Source: Bacteroidota bacterium
GTDB taxonomy: Bacteria; Bacteroidota; Bacteroidia; Chitinophagales; LD1
Reading direction: 5' to 3'
NCBI GenBank assembly: GCA_018267385.1
Contig: JAFDYN010000006.1
Span: forward strand, 1 to 64,000
DNA: 64,000 bases
Part shown: positions 17,007 through 24,408 of the stretch, piece after piece
Position numbering within the stretch: position 1 is the stretch's first letter
Layout: every line of letters begins with the position of its first letter
The notes under the pieces: model-generated
What the model saw: the letters and a program-made list of their open reading frames with translations, nothing else
Databases searched by the model: none
Told to the model about the DNA's origin: nothing
Made by a program: the position numbers and the translations under genes

Positions 17007-17273
17007 ATGAACACAACCCTTATCAACAGGATCACTACCGGCTGGACCTTTGTCCGTGCGCTGTACCTCATCATGGGCATCATCTTTATGGTGCAGGCTA
17101 TAGGTGAGCGCCAGTGGATGATGCTGGCCTTTGGCGCCTACTTTGGCTCTATGGGTCTCTTCAACTATGGCTGCGCCTCCGGTGCCTGCTATACAGGCAT
17201 GACCGACACACGCAGTCAGTATGCAGACAAGACCGTAGAGACAGAGTACGAAGAGGTGCAAGGCCGCCAGTGA
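17007..17273 (+). CDS. small two-helix membrane protein with Cys pair
   Basis: 88-aa inner-membrane protein with two hydrophobic segments (VRALYLIMGIIFMVQAI and WMMLAFGAYFGSMGLF). The second is followed by YGCASGACYTG and a polar acidic tail. The layout recalls the DUF2892 membrane portion of YgaP-type proteins that partner rhodaneses. The GCA-S-G-A-C pair mirrors that of the gene at 16189. It starts 4 bases after the second rhodanese. Function unproven. Confidence 0.75.
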   Translation: MNTTLINRITTGWTFVRALYLIMGIIFMVQAIGERQWMMLAFGAYFGSMGLFNYGCASGACYTGMTDTRSQYADKTVETEYEEVQGRQ

Positions 17274-17353
17274 TACCATCATAAGACATGGCCCGCAGTA
17301 TCAGCATGAGGGATACTGTGGGCTTTTATTATTTACCATCAAAAACATATCGT

Positions 17354-18067
17354 ATGAAAAAGACCTTTTGGTTTCTCACCATCCTGACGGGCATCCTGCT
17401 CTATAGCTGCTCCCAGAGCCAGGCCACGGGCAGTGGCGGCCAGCTCAATGTGACTGACTTTGCCGCCAAGGTGAAGCAACTGCCCGATGCTCCCATACTG
17501 GATGTACGCACGCCAGGCGAATTTGACAAAGGACACCTGGATCAGGCAAAGAATGTAGACTGGAATGGCAGCGACTTTGACGCACAGGTAGCCAGCCTGG
17601 ATAAATCAAAACCGGTACTCGTCTATTGTCTGAGCGGTGGCCGTAGCGGAGCCGCAGCAGCACACATGCGCGCTGAGGGCTTCAAAGAAGTGTATGAAAT
17701 GGAGGGCGGCATCATGAAGTGGCGCGCTGCTGATTTGCCACTCACCACCGGCAGCACCGCAGCCAAACCTGCTGGCATGACGCAGGAGCAGTTTGCCGCT
17801 ATGGTGAAGTCTGACAAGCTGGTGCTGGTAGACTTTTACGCTGACTGGTGCGCTCCCTGCCAAAAGATGAAACCCTACCTGATGGAGATCAAAGACGACA
17901 TGAAAGATAAAGTAGAAGTAGTGCGTATCAATGCCGACGACAACCAGACCCTCTGCAAGGATCTGAAGATAGACGCACTACCGGTACTACAGCTCTATCG
18001 TGGCGGCCAGCTCTCGTGGACCAATCAGGGATACATCAGTAAGGAAGAAGTAGTAAAGAAACTCTAA
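17354..18067 (+). CDS. rhodanese-thioredoxin fusion lipoprotein
   Basis: 237 aa from the internal ATG that begins the signal peptide (MKKTFWFLTILTGILLYSC); the lipobox cysteine anchors it in the periplasm-facing envelope. The first domain is a rhodanese (LDVRTPGEFDKGHLDQA, active loop YCLSGGRSG). The second is a thioredoxin fold with redox motif FYADWCAPCQKM and the conserved cis-Pro in DALPVLQL. The fusion suggests a persulfide formed on the rhodanese Cys is reduced or passed on by the WCAPC site. Last gene of the operon, followed by a strong terminator. The ORF extends 22 codons upstream without signal character. Confidence 0.93.
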   Translation: MKKTFWFLTILTGILLYSCSQSQATGSGGQLNVTDFAAKVKQLPDAPILDVRTPGEFDKGHLDQAKNVDWNGSDFDAQVASLDKSKPVLVYCLSGGRSGAAAAHMRAEGFKEVYEMEGGIMKWRAADLPLTTGSTAAKPAGMTQEQFAAMVKSDKLVLVDFYADWCAPCQKMKPYLMEIKDDMKDKVEVVRINADDNQTLCKDLKIDALPVLQLYRGGQLSWTNQGYISKEEVVKKL

Positions 18068-18101
18068 TAGAGGACAACTCGTTTCCTTTGTTTTAGAATG
18101 G

Positions 18102-18135
18102 CCCGGTCAGCATAGCGCTGACCGGGTTTCTTTTT
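18102..18135 (+). terminator. rho-independent terminator of the rhodanese operon
   Basis: Perfect 10-bp stem CCCGGTCAGC / GCTGACCGGG with a 5-nt loop, followed by TTTCTTTTT; 35 bases past the stop codon. Confidence 0.9.
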
Positions 18136-18209
18136 GTGAAGATCATAGCAAAGGAAAAGCCCCGGCGGTTTGAGGGCCAGGGCTCTTATCAGTAAAACGA
18201 TTATAAACA

Positions 18210-19895
18210 TCAGGCCATCGCTGCCTGCGCAGGCTGGCTCAGCTTCATTTCTGCATCGCAGCTACTCCATGTATTGTAGCCACCTGAGACATTCTTCACG
18301 CCTGTGTAGCCGTTTTGCAGCAGTATCTGCTGCGCCAGATAGCCGCGGAGGCCTACCTGGCAGAATACATTTACCTCGCTGCCTGCCGGTACCTCTGAGA
18401 GCCTGCTGCGCAGCGAGTCTACCGGTATATTGATCGCTCCGGGTATACTGCCACGGCCAAACTCCTCAGGAGTGCGCACATCTATGAGCATGGTACCTGC
18501 CGGCTGCGTAGCCACCTGGTCCCAGTATATCACATTATGCTTGCCCGTCAGGATATTATCTGCTACAAATCCCGCCATATTGACCGGGTCTTTGGCAGAA
18601 GAGTATGGCGGTGCATATGCATGCTCAAACTCCATGAGATCATATATGGTGCCCTCCTTGCGGATCAGCGAGGCTATCACGTCCAGACGCTTGTCAGCAC
18701 CATCATAGCCAGCTACCTGCGCGCCATACAGCCTGCCGGTATCCGGTGCAAAGGTGATCTGTATCGTCATCTGCTGCGAGCCGGGATAGTAGCCTGCGTG
18801 AGAGCCGCTGTGCGTGGTAGATACATGATGAGGGATATTGGCTGCGCGGAGGTGTTTGGATGCCATACCTGTCACGCCGGTGGTCATATCAAACACTTTC
18901 ACGATAGCTGTATTGATAGCGCCATGATATTTTTCTTTATTGCCCAGTACGATGTTGTTAGCACAGATGCGGCCTTGCTTATTGGCAGGGCCTGCGAGGT
19001 AGGTATTCATAGATACCCCGGTGAAAGGATTGGCAAACTCTATCGCATCACCTACAGCGTAGATATCCGGATCAGAGGTCTGGAGGTATTCATTGACATA
19101 GATACCTTTGGCGGTACCGAGCCTGAGCCCTGCACTCACTGCCAGGCGCGTATCAGGACGCACTCCTATGGAGAGGATCACTACATCAGCATCTATAGGC
19201 TCCTGATCTTTCAGCAGCACCTTGAGGCCTGCATCTGTTTTTTCGAAGCCTGCCACAGCCGTATTGAGTTTCAGCTTGACACCCTTGGAGCGGATGTGGC
19301 TTTGCACCTTGGCCGCTACGGCAAAATCCAGCGGAGCCAGTACCTGCCCTATCATCTCTATCACAGTCACATCCATGCCCAGTGCGTGAAGGTTCTCTGC
19401 CATCTCCAGGCCTATGAAACCAGCACCTACGATCACCGCCTTGCCGGATTTGTGTTTGTCCACGTAGGCTTTGATATAGTCGGTATCGTTCACATTGCGC
19501 AGGGTAAAGATCCCCTCTGAGGCGATACCCGGCAGTGGTGGCCGCACAGGATCTGCTCCCGGAGAGAGCACCAGTTTGTCATAGCTCTCCTCATATTTTT
19601 TGCCGGTATTCAGGTCTATGGCCTGTACTACTTTGCGGGCTGCGTCTATCCCGGTCACTTCAGACCTGACACGCACATCTATATTGAAGCGGGCATTGAA
19701 TGCTGCTGCTGTCTGCACAAAGAGCTTATTGCGCTCCTGGATCACCTCTCCTATATAGTACGGCAGGCCACAGTTGGCATAGGAGATATACTCTCCCTTT
19801 TCAAAAATGATGATCTCGGCTTTTTCGTCCATTCTCCTCAGACGGGCTGCGGTACTCGCCCCACCAGCCACGGCACCTACGATGATGTATTTCAT
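18210..19895 (-). CDS. CoA-disulfide reductase-like flavoprotein with C-terminal rhodanese
   Basis: 561-aa FAD/NAD(P)H persulfide or polysulfide reductase (CoADR-rhodanese family). N-terminal FAD-binding Rossmann motif IIVGAVAGGASTAARLRR; active cysteine in YANCGLPYY (about 43). A second dinucleotide-binding motif AVIVGAGFIGLEMAENL and the DIYAVGDAIEF FAD motif follow. The last 100 residues are a rhodanese domain (IDVRTPEEFGRGSIPGAINI) with active loop FCQVGLRGY. The rhodanese would bring persulfide sulfur to the flavin-linked active site, releasing sulfide. Convergent with the rhodanese operon, with a promoter carrying the same regulatory site. Confidence 0.95.
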   Translation of the reverse strand: MKYIIVGAVAGGASTAARLRRMDEKAEIIIFEKGEYISYANCGLPYYIGEVIQERNKLFVQTAAAFNARFNIDVRVRSEVTGIDAARKVVQAIDLNTGKKYEESYDKLVLSPGADPVRPPLPGIASEGIFTLRNVNDTDYIKAYVDKHKSGKAVIVGAGFIGLEMAENLHALGMDVTVIEMIGQVLAPLDFAVAAKVQSHIRSKGVKLKLNTAVAGFEKTDAGLKVLLKDQEPIDADVVILSIGVRPDTRLAVSAGLRLGTAKGIYVNEYLQTSDPDIYAVGDAIEFANPFTGVSMNTYLAGPANKQGRICANNIVLGNKEKYHGAINTAIVKVFDMTTGVTGMASKHLRAANIPHHVSTTHSGSHAGYYPGSQQMTIQITFAPDTGRLYGAQVAGYDGADKRLDVIASLIRKEGTIYDLMEFEHAYAPPYSSAKDPVNMAGFVADNILTGKHNVIYWDQVATQPAGTMLIDVRTPEEFGRGSIPGAINIPVDSLRSRLSEVPAGSEVNVFCQVGLRGYLAQQILLQNGYTGVKNVSGGYNTWSSCDAEMKLSQPAQAAMA

Positions 19896-19916
19896 GTTGT
19901 ATCAGTATTGTGACTG

Positions 19917-19961
19917 CAAAGGTAGCGCAGCCATCAGCGGTACATCGGTACAAATGTTACA
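19917..19961 (-). promoter_or_regulatory. Crp/Fnr-like site plus -7 box of the CoADR gene
   Basis: On the minus strand: TGTAACATTTGTACCG (19961-19946), 21 bases, then TACCTTTG (19924-19917), a full TAnnTTTG -7 box 21 bases before the ATG. The same motif and the same 21-base spacing occur in front of the rhodanese operon at 16122-16166. A shared activator of the Crp/Fnr type is the simplest reading; no such regulator gene is in the window. Confidence 0.65.
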
Positions 19962-20073
19962 GACACCTCACCTATCTGCCTTCGGCATCTTTCCTCTCCA
20001 AAGGAGATGAAAAAGAACCGCTGGGTTAATTCGAGCTTATAAGTGGAGGGCTGTCACTTCCTGGAAAGTGCAA

Positions 20074-20577
20074 TCAATCATACCGGTAAGGCTCCTCATG
20101 ATAGGCCATCTGGCGGATATTCTCTAGTACGCGCCCCATATAAATGCGCCAGAAGGTATTGGCAAAAAGCCAGTTGAGCGGATACAAGACAGGCACATCA
20201 GCATGCAATGTATAAGTATAATCTATCCTGACCTGGCCGGGCGCTACCTCTGTGGTCTGCCACTCTCCTACGAATCGGCTAAAGCCGATCATATTCATTT
20301 TGAAATCTGCTACCTGTATCTTCCAGTACTGATTCTCCACGCGCTCCAGCACTGTATCACTGGACACCTCTCCACCGCCAAACAGCAGGGACTTTGAAGC
20401 AAAACAGATCTTGCTATAGCCGGGCTTGCCCCAATGCTTATCCTCTGTGCAATGCGTGATAGCAGGCATGATGATAAATCCTGTATGCACCTTTGATATA
20501 TCGCAGAGCATAGGCGTTTTGAAAGCCCGCTCCAGCGAACATGCATAAATAGTACTGACTTTGACCTTAAACTCCAT
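20074..20577 (-). CDS. SRPBCC/START-fold protein
   Basis: 167-aa cytoplasmic protein. The N-terminus (FKVKVSTIYACSLERAFKTP) is the usual start of SRPBCC polyketide-cyclase/START-like proteins. The GFSRFVGEWQTTEVAPGQVRIDYTYT strand region and the C-terminal helix (FANTFWRIYMGRVLENIRQM) complete the helix-grip fold. The ligand is unknown. It begins 13 bases after the stop codon of acetyl-CoA synthetase on the same strand, so it probably shares its transcript. Confidence 0.8.
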   Translation of the reverse strand: MEFKVKVSTIYACSLERAFKTPMLCDISKVHTGFIIMPAITHCTEDKHWGKPGYSKICFASKSLLFGGGEVSSDTVLERVENQYWKIQVADFKMNMIGFSRFVGEWQTTEVAPGQVRIDYTYTLHADVPVLYPLNWLFANTFWRIYMGRVLENIRQMAYHEEPYRYD

Positions 20578-20590
20578 ACGCCTTCTTACA

Positions 20591-22489
20591 TCAATGTATG
20601 GCTTCAGCTTTGATCGTGTCCACCACAGATGGATCTATCAGCGTAGAGGTATCGCCCAGATTGCCGGTATCGCCTTCTGCTATCTTGCGCAGGATGCGGC
20701 GCATGATCTTGCCGCTGCGGGTGCGTGGCAGCCCGGGTACGATCTGTATCTTGTCCGGCCGGGCAAAGGCTCCGATCACCTGTGTCACATGGTCGCGGAT
20801 GTCTTTATACAATACATCCTTATTCTCGATATGCTTGTCACAGATCACATAGGCATAGATAGCCTGCCCCTTCACATCATGCGGATAGGCCACCACAGCA
20901 CTTTCTATCACCTCACCGTGCATACTGATGGCGTCTTCCAGCTCGCCGGTGCCTATACGGTGGCCGGACACATTGATCACATCATCCACGCGGCCTGTGA
21001 TACGGTAGTAGCCATCCTCATCCCTGCGGCAGCCGTCTCCGGTGAAGTACAGGCCCGGATAGGTACTGAAATAGGTCTGCTTGAATCTCGGGTGGTCGCC
21101 GTACACGCTGCGGGCCATACCCGGCCATGGATGGCGGATGCAGAGATTACCTTCTACGCCATTGCCTTTGATCTCGTTGCCCTTCTCATCTACCAGCAGC
21201 AGCTCTACACCCGGCAGCGGCAGCGTAGCAAAGGCCGGCTTCAGCGGAGTGATACCTGCCAGTGGTGATATCATCACACCGCCGGTCTCGGTCTGCCACC
21301 AGGTATCTACTATAGGGCATTTGCCTTTGCCTACATTGTCATGGTACCAGTGCCATGCTTCTTCATTGATCGGCTCACCCACAGATCCGAGCACCCGCAG
21401 GGATGAGAGGTCTTTATCTGCAAAAATATCCTCACCAAAAGCCTGCAGCGAGCGGATAGCAGTAGGTGCCGTGTAAAAAATATTGACCTTGTGCTTGTCT
21501 ATCAACTCCCAGAAGCGGCCATGATCCGGATAGGTAGGTACACCCTCAAACATGATGGTCGTAGCACCATTGAGCAGCGGGCCATAGACGATATAAGAGT
21601 GCCCCGTCACCCAGCCGATATCTGCCGTACAGCAAAACACTTCACCCTCCTGATACTGGAAGACATTCTTGAAGGTATAGGCTGCAAATACCATATAGCC
21701 TGCCGTAGTGTGTAGCACACCTTTAGGCTTGCCCGTAGATCCGGATGTATAGAGTATGAACAGCGGGTCCTCGGCCTCCACGGTAGCAGCCTTATTTTCC
21801 GCATCAGCTTTTTGCCATTCTTCATGCCACCAAAGGTCCCGGCCCGCCTCCATTTTCACAGGGAGGTTTCGATGATTAAATACGATACATTTCTCTATGG
21901 TAGGTGTAGACTGCAGCGCTGCAGCTACTATCCCCTTGAGCTCAAACTTCTTTTCGCCGCGATAGAAACCATCAGCTGTGATGATCATGCGGCAGCCGGA
22001 GTCATTGACCCGGTCTGAGATAGACTGTGCGCTAAAGCCTGCAAAGACGACAGAGTGCACCGCTCCTATACGCGCGCAGGCCAGCATCGCTACTGCGGCC
22101 TCCGGTATCATAGGCAGGTAGATGCACACACGGTCTCCTTTCTTCACTCCGTTATTGAGCAGCACATTGGCAAAACGCTGCACAGACGCGTGCAGCTCAC
22201 CATAGGTGATATGCCTGGCTGCCTCCTTTGGATCATTAGGCTCCCAGATGATCGCTACCTGATCAGCACGTGCCGGCAGGTGGCGATCCAGGCAGTTCTC
22301 GGTGATATTGAGCTGGGCGCCGTCATACCATTTGATGGACGGGTCCTGAAAGTTCCAGTCGAGAACTTTATCCCATTTGCGTTGCCAATTGAAGTGTGCA
22401 CCTATATTGGCCCAAAACTGCTGCGGGTCATCTACACTGGCCTGATATTGCTGGCGGTATTCGTCGAGGGTCTTGATCTGCGGTAGCAT
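20591..22489 (-). CDS. acs: acetyl-CoA synthetase (AMP-forming)
   Basis: 632-aa ligase activating acetate to acetyl-CoA by way of acetyl-AMP. The P-loop-like A3 motif is LYTSGSTGKPKGVLHT. Other core motifs are WWQTETGG, YFTGDGCRRDEDGYY and GRVDDVINVSGHRIG. The C-terminal PRTRSGKIMRRILRKIA carries the catalytic lysine that is acetylated in regulated Acs enzymes. Length and order are those of full-length Acs. A TAnnTTTG box (TATATTTG, minus strand 22515-22508) lies 18 bases upstream of the start. The SRPBCC gene follows on the same transcript. Confidence 0.97.
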   Translation of the reverse strand: MLPQIKTLDEYRQQYQASVDDPQQFWANIGAHFNWQRKWDKVLDWNFQDPSIKWYDGAQLNITENCLDRHLPARADQVAIIWEPNDPKEAARHITYGELHASVQRFANVLLNNGVKKGDRVCIYLPMIPEAAVAMLACARIGAVHSVVFAGFSAQSISDRVNDSGCRMIITADGFYRGEKKFELKGIVAAALQSTPTIEKCIVFNHRNLPVKMEAGRDLWWHEEWQKADAENKAATVEAEDPLFILYTSGSTGKPKGVLHTTAGYMVFAAYTFKNVFQYQEGEVFCCTADIGWVTGHSYIVYGPLLNGATTIMFEGVPTYPDHGRFWELIDKHKVNIFYTAPTAIRSLQAFGEDIFADKDLSSLRVLGSVGEPINEEAWHWYHDNVGKGKCPIVDTWWQTETGGVMISPLAGITPLKPAFATLPLPGVELLLVDEKGNEIKGNGVEGNLCIRHPWPGMARSVYGDHPRFKQTYFSTYPGLYFTGDGCRRDEDGYYRITGRVDDVINVSGHRIGTGELEDAISMHGEVIESAVVAYPHDVKGQAIYAYVICDKHIENKDVLYKDIRDHVTQVIGAFARPDKIQIVPGLPRTRSGKIMRRILRKIAEGDTGNLGDTSTLIDPSVVDTIKAEAIH

Positions 22490-22507
22490 CTACTTAGCAC
22501 TTTCTTT

Positions 22508-22515
22508 CAAATATA
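22508..22515 (-). promoter_or_regulatory. -7 promoter box of acs
   Basis: TATATTTG on the minus strand, matching the Bacteroidota -7 consensus TAnnTTTG, 18 bases before the acs start. No clear -33 TTTG at the usual 19-21 spacing. Confidence 0.4.
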
Positions 22516-22720
22516 GGGGTATGGATGTAAAATCCAGCGTGGCTCAGGCCGCAAAAAAACTGATTTTGGACAGCAAATTTCTCTCTGCGTCGAACTTTTT
22601 TCCTTTCCGGAGGTTAAATATGCAGCATTGCGCAATCCGGTAAATATGTAAATCTCGTATATCGGGTAAACAGGCCTGATCAGGACAGGCAATGTTTGTT
22701 TTCATGTGTGTATGGTTAAA

Positions 22721-22750
22721 AGAGGGAATCTCCGAGAGGGGGTTCCCTCT
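22721..22750 (-). terminator. possible terminator after the outer-membrane barrel gene
   Basis: Minus-strand stem AGAGGGAA / TTCCCTCT with a 14-nt loop followed by TTTTAA, 14 bases past the stop codon at 22764. Confidence 0.5.
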
Positions 22751-22763
22751 ATAAATTTTATGG

Positions 22764-24287
22764 CTAGGGTGCCAGCACGTCGGGAGTGCCTGCTTGCTTG
22801 GCGGCTTTGAGCGGCAGGCCAAATAGCGCACTGGAGAAATTAGTATACCCGAGCACAAATGAGATACCATGCGAACTGAGGCCCATATCATAGCGCTGCG
22901 GCCCGGCGAGGTAATAGACATCAGACGGTTCAGCGAAATTAGCAAAGGCAGTATGGTAGTTTGAAAAGCCGTATTTATATGTGAAGCCCAGGAATATCTT
23001 GCTGTGGGGCCGGGCTATGGACACACCGGTAGAGAAGTGAATGTAGTTCCAATACTCCGGATCAGCCGCCACGATATAATCTTTGTAATGATCACTCAGC
23101 AGCGGGACTTTATTATTGAAGTCTGTACGAAAGCCACCCAGCAGGGATATCTTTTGAGACAGGCGTATATCGTAGCCCGCTCCGGCATTGATCACCTGCC
23201 GGGCACCTGTACGTATCCTCATAAAGTCAGGTATGGGATCTGTACCATACACAGCACTGGGCAGCGCATATACATTATTGCTGCCCCGCAGCAGGTCATA
23301 TTCTTTGACGGCAAAGAAATATTCAGCAGTGACCGCCACCCTAAACTTATCATTGCCGTACTCCAGCCCCAGAGATATACTGGCGGGTAGCTTGTACTGC
23401 GTATGGATATTGTGCTGGTCTCCTACGATGGTCAGATTAGGATACCTGTGGAATACGCTCAGCGTATCACCGGCAGGGAGATTGACGGCATCTACAGACT
23501 GGTACATTTTGCCGGCGCTAAACAGTTTGACAGATGGCAACATAGCAGCGAGGCCGATCTTATAGTTTCCAAACTTCAGCTCCATACCGGGCTTGAAAAG
23601 GATGTACACGTGATTGACAGCATATTTGTAGCGCGAGGTCATAGAGGCGGAGTAGGGAGTGGCACTGGGGTCTATCACATCAGCCGTAGCCTGCTGGAAG
23701 AGCTCACCCTGCATGCCAATATAGCCGCCATAGTGACCCAGACCGAGTGAGAGGTGTTCATTGACCTGATAGGCTGCGGCTATACCGCCCCAGTACTCCA
23801 CATAGCTATAGCTCTGGTCATACTTGGCTCGAAAATGCTCCGGGCCGGGAGAGGCGGAGATCACATCATAGCTCATGTCTGCCTGTGTCTCAAAATCAAA
23901 CTTTGTAAAGTTTCTCAGGACGTAGCCGTAGATCATCCTCAGCTTGGGTATCTTCTTGAATGAGATAGTACCGGATAGCACCTGTGCATTGAGGTTGAGT
24001 TTATTGGAGGTCAGGTCGTAGCCCGGACCGGCTCCGTTCTTCAGGCTGAGGTGGTCGAGGCCATATAGGTTTGCACTGATATTGACATTGAGCGTATCGA
24101 GAAATCCGATCGCACCCGGATTGTATACAAAGACACTATTATCAGAGGCGCAGGTCATACACGTGCCTCCTGTCAGGATAGAGTAGGCGCTGTAGGCTTG
24201 TGTCCAGTAGTTGTTCTGTGCAGGGAGGGCACCGGCCCGGCTCAGGCAGATCCATATGAGCGCGATCGTAAAATATCTCTGTGGCAT
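22764..24287 (-). CDS. outer-membrane beta-barrel protein, FadL/OmpP1-like
   Basis: 507-aa protein with signal peptide (ending SRAGALPAQ) and long alternating amphipathic strands throughout. The N-terminal segment TGGTCMTCASDNSVFVYNPG resembles the conserved start of OmpP1/FadL/TodX barrels, in which NPA or NPG closes the first strands. Three cysteine-bearing residues near the N-terminus (GGTCMTCAS) are unusual for a barrel. It could be a hydrophobic-substrate channel or a Bacteroidota-specific barrel; substrate not predictable. It lies downstream of, and on the same strand as, the collagen-like giant, with a hairpin between them. Confidence 0.7.
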   Translation of the reverse strand: MPQRYFTIALIWICLSRAGALPAQNNYWTQAYSAYSILTGGTCMTCASDNSVFVYNPGAIGFLDTLNVNISANLYGLDHLSLKNGAGPGYDLTSNKLNLNAQVLSGTISFKKIPKLRMIYGYVLRNFTKFDFETQADMSYDVISASPGPEHFRAKYDQSYSYVEYWGGIAAAYQVNEHLSLGLGHYGGYIGMQGELFQQATADVIDPSATPYSASMTSRYKYAVNHVYILFKPGMELKFGNYKIGLAAMLPSVKLFSAGKMYQSVDAVNLPAGDTLSVFHRYPNLTIVGDQHNIHTQYKLPASISLGLEYGNDKFRVAVTAEYFFAVKEYDLLRGSNNVYALPSAVYGTDPIPDFMRIRTGARQVINAGAGYDIRLSQKISLLGGFRTDFNNKVPLLSDHYKDYIVAADPEYWNYIHFSTGVSIARPHSKIFLGFTYKYGFSNYHTAFANFAEPSDVYYLAGPQRYDMGLSSHGISFVLGYTNFSSALFGLPLKAAKQAGTPDVLAP

Positions 24288-24344
24288 GCGTGGGTATCGT
24301 ATGACACATGTTGCAAAGCAGATACCAAAGTATGCAATGCCCCA

Positions 24345-24373
24345 AAAGAGAGCGGCACCATGTCTGGTGCCGC
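24345..24373 (-). terminator. terminator after the collagen/beta-roll giant
   Basis: Perfect 9-bp stem GCGGCACCA / TGGTGCCGC (24352-24360, 24365-24373), 4-nt loop, followed on the minus strand by TCTCTTTT; 36 bases past the stop codon. Confidence 0.65.
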
Positions 24374-24408
24374 CCCGTAAACCCTGGTCAAATAATGAAA
24401 AATCTTTA

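Noticed and set aside
18537-19520. 327-aa ORF antisense to the CoADR gene
   Set aside because: Shadow of a well-supported gene; Cys/His-rich random composition.
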